Shown here: positions 40,148 through 48,447 of the stretch, piece by piece
How positions within the stretch are numbered: the stretch's first letter is position 1
Layout of the letters: every line of letters begins with the position of its first letter
DNA from: Bacillota bacterium
Lineage (GTDB): Bacteria > Bacillota > Dethiobacteria > DTU022
Length of the DNA: 64,000 nucleotides
Reading direction: 5' to 3'
Assembly (NCBI GenBank): GCA_011389985.1
Contig: JAABTH010000005.1
Location: 62,001-126,000 of the forward strand
Program-made: the position numbers and the translations under genes
Notes under the pieces: generated by a model
The model's database searches: none
Told to the model about the DNA's origin: nothing
Seen by the model: the letters and a program-made list of their open reading frames with translations, nothing else

Positions 40148-40163
40148 TGTTTCACGTGAAACA
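40148..40163. promoter_or_regulatory. parS centromere site 1
   Basis: A perfect 16-bp palindrome TGTTTCACGTGAAACA, identical to the consensus parS bound by Spo0J/ParB. It lies 18 bp after spo0J. Confidence 0.96.
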
Positions 40164-40203
40164 ACAGATGATCCGGATGATTTTTATGTTCAGGAAAAGA
40201 TCA

Positions 40204-40219
40204 TGTTTCACGTGAAACA
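40204..40219. promoter_or_regulatory. parS centromere site 2
   Basis: A second perfect TGTTTCACGTGAAACA, 56 bp start to start from the first. The pair forms a local ParB loading site about 7 kb from the presumed origin. Confidence 0.96.
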
Positions 40220-40475
40220 TTTTGTTTGTTGTACAGGGACAAAGATGTTTCATGAATCATATCATTTCAGCAAATAGCAAATATAAAATATAATATGCAG
40301 ATTCTTGTGTAGATGTTGTGGAACCAGGTAAATTAAGTTTTGATATGATACAATATGAGCTAAATTATTTTTAGGTTGCTTCAGTATGTTATAATTAAAA
40401 ATGTAATTGTCGGGATCGGCGCAAAAATATTGGTTTTGGGGCGGGCCCGGCTTTTTAAAACGAAAGGAAGTATTT
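40220..40475. other. Remainder of the spo0J-M23 peptidase spacer
   Basis: The 345-nt spacer downstream of spo0J holds the two parS sites in its first 90 nt. The rest is AT-rich with one parS-half-like TGTTTCATGAATCA near 40246 and TATAAT-like hexamers near 40389, without a convincing -35. No gene was seen. Confidence 0.4.
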
Positions 40476-41423
40476 ATGGAGTCACAAAAAACAAAACGTT
40501 GTTTTACTGTTATGATAGTACCTCACAATACGGAAGAATCTACATTTAGTCTTCGCATTCCACTTTTTGTTGTACAAATTGCAGTGGCAACGCTTGTGCT
40601 TGGCTTGGTCGGAGTAACTGCGTTAGGTTATGCATACCTGAAAGCTTCAAGTGAAGCCAGGGACGCAGATTCACTGAGACAGATAAACCGGGCCCAGCAG
40701 GAAGAGATTAATGCCCTTGCCATAGAAACTGAAAGGATGATGGAACAGATAGAATTGATTGACGAGCTCGTTGAACAGGTTACGGATAAACTTGATCTTG
40801 AACCAGAAGATTTGACTAATGGTGTTGAGAATCAGGTATTTAGCGGTCTCAGTTTAAATGCTCCGGATAAAGGACATGAAGTTTATGAACTTGACAGATT
40901 GTATGGAAGCCGTTCATCATCGGAAGGAGTTCTTGGGCGAGCTTCCGATAATATTAATCTTTTACAAAGTATTGTTCCCGAGAGGTCTGAAACCCTGGAT
41001 ACGGTTGGCGAGTTTGCTCTTGAAGCTGATGCTAAACCATCTATATGGCCGTGTCGCGGCCGCATGATCTCCGGTTTTGGAATGCGCGCCATTCCTTATG
41101 GCAGTGGCTATCAGTTTCATAATGGAGTTGATATTATTGGATCTCATAGTTCGGCTATCTGGGCTACAGCACCAGGAAAAGTTGTATTTACGGGATACAG
41201 GGGAAGCTATGGGAACATGGTTATTGTTGATCATGGACATGGATATGAAACTTATTATGCTCACCTGACCGGTTTTGCAGTTAATTCTGGTCAGCTTGTT
41301 GAGAGAGACCAGGTAGTCGGTTACATGGGAGCATCCGGTCGCACAACAGGGACTCACCTGCACTACGAGGTTCGCTTCAATGGCTCACCGGTTAATCCGA
41401 TCAACTACATGAAAAAGCAGTAG
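40476..41423 (+). CDS. M23 (LytM-type) peptidase, membrane-anchored
   Basis: A 315-residue protein. An N-terminal membrane segment (about 30-52) is followed by a coiled-coil-like acidic stretch (about 58-115) and a C-terminal M23 metallopeptidase domain with FHNGVDIIG, VIVDHGHGYETYYAHL and HLHYEV, which supply the Zn ligands. Such enzymes cut peptidoglycan cross-bridges or activate amidases. The frame is open 23 codons upstream, but ATG 40476-40478 follows AAAGGAAG. It is followed after 18 nt by a bactofilin gene, a common and functionally linked pair. Confidence 0.88.
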   Translation: MESQKTKRCFTVMIVPHNTEESTFSLRIPLFVVQIAVATLVLGLVGVTALGYAYLKASSEARDADSLRQINRAQQEEINALAIETERMMEQIELIDELVEQVTDKLDLEPEDLTNGVENQVFSGLSLNAPDKGHEVYELDRLYGSRSSSEGVLGRASDNINLLQSIVPERSETLDTVGEFALEADAKPSIWPCRGRMISGFGMRAIPYGSGYQFHNGVDIIGSHSSAIWATAPGKVVFTGYRGSYGNMVIVDHGHGYETYYAHLTGFAVNSGQLVERDQVVGYMGASGRTTGTHLHYEVRFNGSPVNPINYMKKQ

Positions 41424-41441
41424 CTTAAGGAGGTTGGTAAG

Positions 41442-41903
41442 TTGTTTAAAAAAGATAATTTAGATACATCGTCAGATAAAGTGAATACCATTATAGGAAA
41501 AGAAACACATTTCAAAGGCACGATTAAAGGGCAGGGTTTAATCCGTATAGATGGCAAAGCTGAGGGGGATATCTTCAATAAGGGAGATGTTATTATCGGC
41601 GAGAGCGGTCATGTCGTTGCCGGATTAAAAGCCCGAAATGTTACAATAGCAGGCCATTATGAAGGAGAGCTTGCTGCTGAAGGAAAGTTGGAACTGAAGC
41701 GAACTGCCGTAGTAGCCGGAATATTTAAAAACAATGGGCTTCTGATTGAAGATGGCGCTATGATTTCCGGGAATGTTGAAATGAAGAACAAAGGTACAAC
41801 AGAAAAAGATAAAAATAAATACGAATCCAGCTACAATGCGGCTGATAATGAAAAGCAGGAAAAAGAATTTTCACATCAGGGAACAAATGAAAAAGTGTCT
41901 TGA
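41442..41903 (+). CDS. Bactofilin (polymer-forming cytoskeletal protein)
   Basis: A 153-residue bactofilin. The central beta-helix (about 20-110) is a chain of short Gly/Val/Ile repeats (for example IRIDGKAEGDIFNKGDVIIG); the tails are charged. The start is TTG at 41442 behind AAGGAGG. Bactofilins polymerise without nucleotides and often position M23 peptidases to shape the cell wall, in keeping with the upstream gene. Confidence 0.9.
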   Translation: MFKKDNLDTSSDKVNTIIGKETHFKGTIKGQGLIRIDGKAEGDIFNKGDVIIGESGHVVAGLKARNVTIAGHYEGELAAEGKLELKRTAVVAGIFKNNGLLIEDGAMISGNVEMKNKGTTEKDKNKYESSYNAADNEKQEKEFSHQGTNEKVS

Positions 41904-41933
41904 TAATGCTTAAAAACTAAATACGCCGGACAT

Positions 41934-41959
41934 ATTAAGCGCCTTTAAAGGCGCTTAAT
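41934..41959. terminator. Palindromic hairpin after the bactofilin gene
   Basis: A 10-bp stem (ATTAAGCGCC/GGCGCTTAAT) with a TTTAAA loop is followed by a short T-rich stretch. It is a weak to moderate terminator for the peptidase-bactofilin unit. Confidence 0.6.
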
Positions 41960-42136
41960 TATTTAACGTATTATTCATAACAAATCGGACACGATGACAT
42001 ATTTAACAAGGTTTAAGAGGCATTTACATTCTAAGCAGCAGCAAATGGCCCTTAATGCAGCAGGAATTGGCGATAAAAAAAAGAATACCTATAATCTGGC
42101 ACTAACTGTGAGTTTCAAGGAAGGTGATGAACAGCT

Positions 42137-42784
42137 ATGTTAATTATTCTGCTTGGCCCGCCAGGAGCCGGTAAAGGTACGCAGGCGGAAAGAATTGTTC
42201 AAGAACATCAACTTGCCTATGTTTCTACGGGAGATATTTTAAGGAACGCCGTCAAGGAGCAGACTAACCTGGGCCGTAAGGCTAAACAATACATGGATCA
42301 GGGACAGTTGGTTCCGGATGAACTGGTTGTGGAAATTGTTAAAGATCGCCTAACTGATCCCGACTGTGCAGAAGGCGCTTTGCTAGATGGGTTTCCCCGC
42401 ACTGTTACTCAGGCAGATTTTCTTGAGCAAGCTTTACCTGGAATTGGAATTAATATTGACAGGGTAGTATCGATCGAAGTCAAAGAAGAAGAATTAATAG
42501 AGCGTTTAACCGGTAGGCGTGTATGTAGTGAATGCGGCGCTAGTTTTCATTTAAAATTTAAACCTCCCAAAGTTAGAAATGTTTGTGACGTATGTGGGGG
42601 CGATTTATATCAAAGAGATGATGATACTTTTGAAACGGTTAAAGAACGCCTTGAAGTATATAAAAAACAGACCGAACCGTTGATCGCTTATTATGAGAAA
42701 AAGGGAATATTAAGCCCGGTTGACGGAAATCAGGATATTGATGCAGTTTTCAACCAGATAAATAAAATACTTGAGAAGATTTGA
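42137..42784 (+). CDS. adk: Adenylate kinase (zinc-type)
   Basis: A 215-residue nucleotide kinase interconverting ATP, ADP and AMP. The P-loop is GPPGAGKGTQAERI, and DGFPRTVTQA is the AMP-binding region. The LID holds four cysteines (CSECG and CDVCGG) typical of zinc-binding Gram-positive Adk. The start follows AAGGAAGG. It is not in its usual ribosomal protein/secY context. Confidence 0.95.
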   Translation: MLIILLGPPGAGKGTQAERIVQEHQLAYVSTGDILRNAVKEQTNLGRKAKQYMDQGQLVPDELVVEIVKDRLTDPDCAEGALLDGFPRTVTQADFLEQALPGIGINIDRVVSIEVKEEELIERLTGRRVCSECGASFHLKFKPPKVRNVCDVCGGDLYQRDDDTFETVKERLEVYKKQTEPLIAYYEKKGILSPVDGNQDIDAVFNQINKILEKI

Positions 42785-42803
42785 AAGCCGGTGATCGGCA
42801 GCA

Positions 42804-42992
42804 ATGGCAGATTATGCGGTTGGCCAGCTTGTTGAAATGAAAAAGGGACATCCCTGCGGCGCTAACAGATGGCGCATAATCAGGATTGGCATGGACTTCA
42901 GAATCAAATGCGAAAAATGCGGCCGCAGTGTTCTGATTCCAAGAACCCGCTTTGAAAAACGGGTTAAGTGTTTAATAAATGAGAACGGTTAA
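42804..42992 (+). CDS. DUF951 family small zinc-ribbon-like protein
   Basis: A 62-residue protein with KKGHPCGANRWRIIRIGMD and CEKCGRSVLIPRTRF, the DUF951 pattern of a small beta fold with three or four cysteines. Family members sit next to ychF or noc genes across Firmicutes; the function is unknown. It precedes ychF by 30 nt. Confidence 0.82.
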   Translation: MADYAVGQLVEMKKGHPCGANRWRIIRIGMDFRIKCEKCGRSVLIPRTRFEKRVKCLINENG

Positions 42993-43022
42993 TGTATTGA
43001 CTGATTCGGGAGGGATTGATGT

Positions 43023-44081
43023 ATGGCTTGGAGTTGCGGTATTGTCGGGCTTCCTAATGCCGGCAAATCAACCCTCTTTAAAGCTCTGACCTCACAGAGC
43101 GTAACGATTGAGAACTACCCTTTCTCGACTATAGATCCTAATAAGGCTATTGTTAAAATCCCCGATATGCGGCTTGAGGCACTTGCAGATTTATTTGGTT
43201 CAGAAAAGATAACACCGGCAAATATCGAAGTGATTGATGTTGCCGGTCTTGTTAAAGGAGCCAGTCGCGGGGAAGGTCTTGGCAATCAATTTCTTGATCA
43301 CTTGCGTAATGTTGATCTTCTTATACATGTAGTAGCTAAATTCAGGAGCCCTGATGCCCTGGATGACGAATCTGCTGCTGAATTAGAAATTGTCAATCTC
43401 GAATTGGGTTTGGCTGATCTTGAAATGATCAACAGGAGGAAACAAAAGGTTGAGCCCAAGCTAAAAAGTGCTGAAAGAAAGGAAGCTCAGTTTGAACTTG
43501 ATCTTTTAGCACGTTTAGAAAATCATCTGAATCTTGGATTACCCCTGCGTAGCCTTCATTTTTCAGATGCAGAAAGCGCAGTTTTGTCAGGTCTTTCTTT
43601 ATTGACCCTCAAAAAAATGATCTATGTATGTAATCATGCAGAAGGCTTACCGCCTGTATCATTGAAAACTCCCGATGATGCCCCATATTTTTATCTTTGT
43701 GCCGGCCTGGAAGCAGAAATGGTTGATTTACCTGTTGCTGAAAGAGCAGCGTTTATGGAGGCATACGGTATAAAAGAGAGCCGGGCTGCACTATTGTTAA
43801 AAGAATGTTACAATCTACTGGAGCTTGCAACTTTTTACACGGTAAAAGGTGTCGAGTCAAGAGCATGGGTTGTACCGGCCTCTACCAGGGCTTTAAATGC
43901 GGCCGGAAAAGTACATAGTGATATGGAGAAAGGTTTTATCAACGTTGAAACATTTCCCTGGGATTTATTGGTTACCATGGGCGGTCCTTCACAGGCGCGC
44001 GAAAAAGGTTTCAGCAGAGTCGAAGGGCGAGATTATCCTGTGAAAGACGGCGAAGTCCTGTATTTCCGTTTTCGTACATAA
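43023..44081 (+). CDS. ychF: Redox-regulated ATPase YchF
   Basis: A 352-residue Obg-related P-loop ATPase. G1 is GLPNAGKSTLFKALT, switch II DVAGLVKGASRGEGLGN, and the C-terminal TGS domain ends with the YPVKDGEVLYFRF segment. YchF/OLA1 prefers ATP and binds ribosomes. The start follows GGGAGGG. It lies between a DUF951 gene and an AI-2E permease. Confidence 0.94.
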   Translation: MAWSCGIVGLPNAGKSTLFKALTSQSVTIENYPFSTIDPNKAIVKIPDMRLEALADLFGSEKITPANIEVIDVAGLVKGASRGEGLGNQFLDHLRNVDLLIHVVAKFRSPDALDDESAAELEIVNLELGLADLEMINRRKQKVEPKLKSAERKEAQFELDLLARLENHLNLGLPLRSLHFSDAESAVLSGLSLLTLKKMIYVCNHAEGLPPVSLKTPDDAPYFYLCAGLEAEMVDLPVAERAAFMEAYGIKESRAALLLKECYNLLELATFYTVKGVESRAWVVPASTRALNAAGKVHSDMEKGFINVETFPWDLLVTMGGPSQAREKGFSRVEGRDYPVKDGEVLYFRFRT

Positions 44082-44097
44082 GCAGGGAGGTATCGGT

Positions 44098-45138
44098 TTG
44101 GATAAAAACTGGTATTTATTAACCCGTATTGTCGGGCTGATTGTTTTCATCGCAGCAGCCGCCTGGCTGATTAACAGTCTTGCCTGGTTGATTGGCCTGA
44201 TTCTAATCAGTATTATTATTGTCTATATCCTTTATCCGATCCTTTTATGGATTAAAGAAAAATTTAAGATTAAACATGGTCTTGCCACAGTGCTGGTGTT
44301 TATTATTTTTCTGTTACTTTGCACATTTGTATTGAGCCTGGTTATACCGGTAATCATTTACGAGACTTCTGAACTAATCGATGCTTTTCCCCATTATGCC
44401 GGCAGATTGCAGGTATACCTGTCCTGGCTTTCTCAGCAAACTATAAATCTTGATATTGAAGAAGAGGTAAGGGGTTACCTGGTTAACCTTACTGATAATC
44501 TAAACCTGGCTGTTGAATATATTGCCGAGGCTTCAATGTCTTTGATCGGGGGAGCTGTTGATTTTATCCTGGTCCTATTCCTGGTTTTTTATCTGCTTTA
44601 TGATTTTAAAGCAGTAAGGGAACAGTTAATTGAACTGGTGCCTCTAGCTAAAAGGCCGCTTGCTGAAGAGATTCTATTAATTATTGATACGAATGCAGGA
44701 ACATTTATTCGTGGATCGCTTATACGCTGTACAATTGTAGGCATTGTAACGGGAGTAGCGCTGGCCATTGTGGGGATGCCATATGCTTTACTTTTAGGTA
44801 TGCTGGCAGGGATATTTAATTTCATATTATATATCGGTCCTTACATTGCCGCTGTTCCTGCCGTTTTGCTGAGTATTTCACCCCTCACTCCTTCCCCTCT
44901 TATTGTTATTATTTTATATGTTTTAATTCAGGTGCTTGACGGTATGTTTCTGGCGCCAATTGTTTTAGGAAGAATTGTTAAACTGAAACCATTTACAGTC
45001 ATAGTTGTCATATTGGCCGGAGGACGACTGGCTGGCCTACTGGGAATGATTCTTGCTGTTCCAGCTGCCGGTATTGTTAAGGGTATAGTTGAAATAATAA
45101 AACGCGGCCCTGCTTACATGGAAAATGAAGAAAATTAA
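44098..45138 (+). CDS. AI-2E family transporter (permease)
   Basis: A 346-residue membrane protein of the AI-2E/UPF0118 family, with the same layout as the one at 223-1302 but only distant sequence similarity. N-terminal membrane segments (about 10-50, 60-82), a soluble stretch (about 90-145), then C-terminal segments with FNFILYIGPYIAAVPAVLL and GRLAGLLGMILAVPAAG. The start is TTG at 44098 behind GGGAGG. Substrate unknown. Confidence 0.85.
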   Translation: MDKNWYLLTRIVGLIVFIAAAAWLINSLAWLIGLILISIIIVYILYPILLWIKEKFKIKHGLATVLVFIIFLLLCTFVLSLVIPVIIYETSELIDAFPHYAGRLQVYLSWLSQQTINLDIEEEVRGYLVNLTDNLNLAVEYIAEASMSLIGGAVDFILVLFLVFYLLYDFKAVREQLIELVPLAKRPLAEEILLIIDTNAGTFIRGSLIRCTIVGIVTGVALAIVGMPYALLLGMLAGIFNFILYIGPYIAAVPAVLLSISPLTPSPLIVIILYVLIQVLDGMFLAPIVLGRIVKLKPFTVIVVILAGGRLAGLLGMILAVPAAGIVKGIVEIIKRGPAYMENEEN

Positions 45139-45149
45139 TTTCCCTCTGC

Positions 45150-45178
45150 TTGCCAGGTTTGAACATATGTGCTATCAT
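45150..45178 (+). promoter_or_regulatory. Candidate sigma-A promoter for rpsF-ssb-rpsR
   Basis: TTGCCA (45150-45155) and TATCAT (45173-45178) are spaced by 17 bp, 59 bp upstream of the rpsF start. The leader between them and rpsF is long enough for a short regulatory hairpin, but the S6:S18 binding motif could not be recognised by eye. Confidence 0.55.
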
Positions 45179-45237
45179 GTTTCAGGTTAATCCCTGCTCC
45201 TTAGAAGGGGCCATTAGTCCAGAGGGAGGTGAAAAAT

Positions 45238-45807
45238 TTGGGATATTATGAAATTATGCTTATCATCAGTCCGGAAGTAGAAACAGACGGGCACCAGGAA
45301 GTTTTAAATGATTTGAAAACCGCCATTACCAAGGAAGGCGGAGTTGTAAGTACGGTCCTCGATTGGCGTAAACGCCGGTTAGCCTACGAAATCAGCAAAC
45401 ATAAAGAAGGATATTATTACCTGGTATACTTCAGCGGGCATGGTACTGTCATTCCTGAAGTTGAGCATTACTTCAGGGTTACCGATGCTGTGATTCGTTA
45501 TATGATCGTGTCCGTGGAAGAGAAAGAATTTAATGCTGCCGCGGAAAAAGCTGCTGAAGCTGCTGCTGCAGCAGCAGCGCAGGCAGAAAAGCAGGAACAG
45601 GCAGAACTTGAAAAAGCGGATGAAGCAACCGTTATTGAAGAATCTGAAGAACCTGAAGAAGTTGAAGAACCTGAAGAACCTGAAGAAGTTGAAGAACCTG
45701 AAGAACCTAAAGAACCTGAAGAAGTTGAAGAACCTGTTGCCGCTGAAGAACCGGCAGAGACAGTTGAAGTTGATGCTGCTCAGGAAGCAGAGAAAAAAGA
45801 CGAATAA
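45238..45807 (+). CDS. rpsF: 30S ribosomal protein S6 with long acidic C-terminal tail
   Basis: The first 95 or so residues are a normal S6 fold (MGYYEIMLIISPE, DWRKRRLAYEI, YFRVTDAVIRYMIV). The remaining 94 residues are an Ala-rich helix-like segment followed by Glu/Pro/Val repeats such as EEPEEVEEPEEP, far longer than the roughly 95-135 residues usual for S6. The start is TTG 45238-45240 behind GGAGGTG; a GTG nine bases upstream overlaps that site and is less likely. It is followed by ssb and rpsR in the standard order. Confidence 0.93.
   Translation: MGYYEIMLIISPEVETDGHQEVLNDLKTAITKEGGVVSTVLDWRKRRLAYEISKHKEGYYYLVYFSGHGTVIPEVEHYFRVTDAVIRYMIVSVEEKEFNAAAEKAAEAAAAAAAQAEKQEQAELEKADEATVIEESEEPEEVEEPEEPEEVEEPEEPKEPEEVEEPVAAEEPAETVEVDAAQEAEKKDE
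45645..45735 (+). repeat. In-frame GAAGAACCT/GAAGAAGTT repeat in rpsF
   Basis: About 90 nt of imperfect tandem units built from gaagaacct and gaagaagtt encode the Glu-Glu-Pro/Glu-Glu-Val tail of S6. The near-identical units suggest slippage-driven length change. Confidence 0.85.
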
Positions 45808-45828
45808 AAAATGAAAGGACGGCGTTTT

Positions 45829-46233
45829 ATGTTAAATCAAGTTGTTTTGATCGGTCGTTTAACACGTGATCCGGAGTTGCGATACACTCCTGGCAATGGA
45901 GTGCCGGTAGCGACATTTACCCTTGCGGTTGACCGTCCTTTTACCAACCAGCAGGGAGAGCGAGAAGCTGATTTTATCAAGATAGTAACCTGGCGTAAGC
46001 TCGCCGAAAATTGTGCCAACTATCTGAATAAAGGTAGCCTGGCCGCTGTAACCGGCAGATTACAAATTCGTTCTTATGATGATAGTCAGGGTGTAAGGCG
46101 CAAAGCATCAGAGGTTGTAGCAGATGATGTTAGATTTCTCGATCGCGGACGCAGCTCGGATGAGAAACCAAATGAATTTGACAGCCCGAATGTTGATGAT
46201 ATTGATATCAGCGGAGATGATGTTCCTTTTTAA
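45829..46233 (+). CDS. ssb: Single-stranded DNA-binding protein
   Basis: A 134-residue SSB. The OB fold runs about residues 1-105 with [18 protein letters not shown] and [19 protein letters not shown] short acidic linker ends in the conserved tip DDVPF that binds partner proteins. ATG 45829-45831 is chosen because it begins MLNQVVLIG; the frame is open six codons upstream. Confidence 0.95.
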   Translation: MLNQVVLIGRLTRDPELRYTPGNGVPVATFTLAVDRPFTNQQGEREADFIKIVTWRKLAENCANYLNKGSLAAVTGRLQIRSYDDSQGVRRKASEVVADDVRFLDRGRSSDEKPNEFDSPNVDDIDISGDDVPF

Positions 46234-46251
46234 TGGAAGGAGGTTATTTAG

Positions 46252-46482
46252 TTGAGGCGTGACAGGGGAAGAAAACCGAAGAAGAAAATCTGCAGTTACT
46301 GTGTAGATAAAATAGAATCGGTAGACTACAAACAGTACGAGAAGTTAAAACGTTTTGTAACAGAGAGAGGCAAGGTGTTGCCCCGCCGTATATCCGGCAA
46401 TTGTGCCAGGCATCAACGTCAGTTGACGAGGGCAATAAAAAAAGCCAGAATTATGGCCCTGCTTCCTTTTACCTCGGAGTAA
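46252..46482 (+). CDS. rpsR: 30S ribosomal protein S18
   Basis: A 76-residue basic protein with [10 protein letters not shown] and [16 protein letters not shown], the S18 signature. Cysteines and a histidine (CSYC, CARH) suggest the zinc-containing form. The start is TTG at 46252 behind GGAAGGAGG. It is the last gene before the terminator at 46508. Confidence 0.96.
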   Translation: MRRDRGRKPKKKICSYCVDKIESVDYKQYEKLKRFVTERGKVLPRRISGNCARHQRQLTRAIKKARIMALLPFTSE

Positions 46483-46507
46483 ATTGGAGAGGCCCATTAA
46501 AGACATA

Positions 46508-46544
46508 AACGGTGTCATGCAAATAAATGCGGGCACCGTTTTTT
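46508..46544 (+). terminator. Rho-independent terminator after rpsR
   Basis: AACGGTG (46508-46514) pairs with CACCGTT (46534-46540), followed by TTTTATT, closing the rpsF-ssb-rpsR unit. Confidence 0.8.
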
Positions 46545-46613
46545 ATTAGGCAGGATCGTTCCCACTCGGGAGCGAATTTAGAGTTATGAAGTATGGAAAG
46601 GAGTATTGATACT

Positions 46614-47060
46614 ATGCAGGTAATTCTTCAGCAGGATGTTCTTAACTTGGGTAAAAAAGGTGAATTGAAGGATGTCGCGCCGGGATACGCGCGTAATCAC
46701 TTATTACCGCGTAACCTTGCAGTTGAAGCTACTCCTCAGAGAATTAAAGAATGGGAGCAGCGAAAGGACAAACTCGAAGCGGAAAGCCGCAGACAGGAAG
46801 AATACGCCCAGGGGTTGGCTGACAAAATGTCTGATTTGAAGTTGATTTTTAATATGCAAGCCGGTGAAGGCGGCCGTTTGTTTGGCTCTGTGACACCTGC
46901 AGATATTGCCGGTAAACTGAAAGAGGCCGGTTTTGATGTAGATAAAAAGAAAATCGAGATAAAAGAGCCGATAAAGAGCTTAGGTTCGTATAAAGTGGCA
47001 ATTCGCCTTTATCCGGGGATAAAAACTGACGCAGAGGTTATCGTAGAAAAAGAGGAATAG
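46614..47060 (+). CDS. rplI: 50S ribosomal protein L9
   Basis: A 148-residue L9 with the N-terminal globular domain (MQVILQQDVLNLGKKGELKD, then GYARNHLLPRNLAVEAT), the connecting helix (about 45-75) and the C-terminal domain with GRLFGSVTPADIA. ATG 46614-46616 behind AAAGGAG starts the conserved region; seven upstream codons are also open. It leads a short operon with dnaB. Confidence 0.96.
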   Translation: MQVILQQDVLNLGKKGELKDVAPGYARNHLLPRNLAVEATPQRIKEWEQRKDKLEAESRRQEEYAQGLADKMSDLKLIFNMQAGEGGRLFGSVTPADIAGKLKEAGFDVDKKKIEIKEPIKSLGSYKVAIRLYPGIKTDAEVIVEKEE

Positions 47061-47093
47061 CCTTAAGCATTATCTGAAAGGAGTTATCAGCGT

Positions 47094-48440
47094 TTGGTAG
47101 TTATCAGCGACAGAGTGCCCCCACAGAGCAAAGAGGCTGAACAATCAGTTCTTGGATCGATGATTATCGACCGGGAAGCGATTTTTTCAGCTGCTGAACT
47201 TTTGGTAGAACAGGATTTTTATAGTACTGCTCACCAGAAAATATACTCCGGAATTATATCATTAAGCGAAAAGGGAGAGCCTGTTGACCTTGTTACTCTT
47301 TCCGAGGAGCTGCAGCGCAACCAGTGCTTGGAAGAGGTTGGAGGGCGTTCATACCTGGTAACCCTGGCAAACGCTGTCCCCACAGCGGCAAATGTACAGT
47401 ACCATTCTCAGATCGTCAGGGAAAAAGCAATCCTGCGGGCATTAATTCAGACTGCAACCGGAATTGTCTCGCGTAGTTTCGACGCACCACACAATGTTGA
47501 CGAATTTCTCGATGAAGCAGAGCAGATGGTTTTTGAAATTGGCAAGAGGGGAAAGCAACAAGGGTTTGCATCCCTGAAGGATGTACTGGTACAGGCTTTT
47601 GATCGGATTGAAAAACTATATGATGAAAAAAAAGGCGTTACTGGAATTTCTACAGGTTTTACAGATTTGGACAGGTTGACTTCCGGCCTTCAGAACTCCG
47701 ATTTAATAGTTGTAGCTGCCCGTCCCAGCATGGGTAAAACAACCCTGGCTCTTAATATGGCTCAGCAAATTGCGGTCAGAGAAAAACGACCGACTGCTAT
47801 ATTCAGCATGGAAATGTCTAAAGATCAGCTGGCACAACGGTTACTTTGCGCGGAATCGCAAATTGACGCTCAGAATATGAGACGAGGTTTTCTTTCGCAG
47901 GAAGAGTGGCACAAACTTACCAGGGCAGTAGGACCTCTTAGTGAGTCTCCATTATATATAGATGACAGCGCATCTCTATCGGTCATGGAGGTTAGGGCCA
48001 AAGCCCGTCGTTTAAAGGCAGAGAAAGGGTTAGAAGCCATATTTGTCGATTACCTGCAGCTGATGCGTGGTTTCAGTCGATCGGAAAGCCGGCAGCAGGA
48101 ACTTTCAGAGATATCAAGAGCATTAAAAGCGCTGGCAAAAGAGCTGACTGTTCCAGTGGTTGCACTTTCTCAGCTAAGCCGTGCTGTGGAAAAAAGACCG
48201 GATCGCAGGCCTATACTCAGTGACCTGATGGAATCAGGCGGCATTGAAGCGAATGCTGATCTGGTAATGTTTATATATCGCGAATCATATTACAATAAAG
48301 ATTCAGAAAAAGGTAATATAGCTGAAATAAATATTGCTAAACAGAGGAACGGACCAACAGGCCTTGTTGAACTCTATTTTCTCGATCGATATACCAAGTT
48401 TGCAAATGTTGCCCAAAAATCTATCAGAGAAGAAGGGTAA
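47094..48440 (+). CDS. dnaB: Replicative DNA helicase DnaB
   Basis: A 448-residue hexameric helicase. The N-terminal domain begins VPPQSKEAEQSVLGSMI; the RecA-like domain has Walker A ARPSMGKTTLALN, the DnaB signature FSMEMSKDQLAQR, and Walker B IFVDYLQLM, ending before the conserved KQRNGPTG. The start is TTG at 47094 behind AAAGGAG. Gene order rplI-dnaB is typical. It carries no intein. Confidence 0.96.
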   Translation: MVVISDRVPPQSKEAEQSVLGSMIIDREAIFSAAELLVEQDFYSTAHQKIYSGIISLSEKGEPVDLVTLSEELQRNQCLEEVGGRSYLVTLANAVPTAANVQYHSQIVREKAILRALIQTATGIVSRSFDAPHNVDEFLDEAEQMVFEIGKRGKQQGFASLKDVLVQAFDRIEKLYDEKKGVTGISTGFTDLDRLTSGLQNSDLIVVAARPSMGKTTLALNMAQQIAVREKRPTAIFSMEMSKDQLAQRLLCAESQIDAQNMRRGFLSQEEWHKLTRAVGPLSESPLYIDDSASLSVMEVRAKARRLKAEKGLEAIFVDYLQLMRGFSRSESRQQELSEISRALKALAKELTVPVVALSQLSRAVEKRPDRRPILSDLMESGGIEANADLVMFIYRESYYNKDSEKGNIAEINIAKQRNGPTGLVELYFLDRYTKFANVAQKSIREEG

Positions 48441-48447
48441 TAAGTAG

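Noticed and set aside
40245-40260. Third parS-like site (TGTTTCATGAATCA)
   Set aside because: Only one half of the palindrome is intact, so it is unlikely to be bound as a true parS.
41994-42143. Small 49-codon open frame overlapping the adk start
   Set aside because: No ribosome-binding site, no recognisable protein family, and its end is simply the adk ribosome-binding site and start region read in another frame.
45533-45814. Lys/Leu-rich open frame in a second frame of the rpsF repeat
   Set aside because: It is a by-product of the GAAGAACCT repeat read out of frame, has no start signal and no homology-like features.
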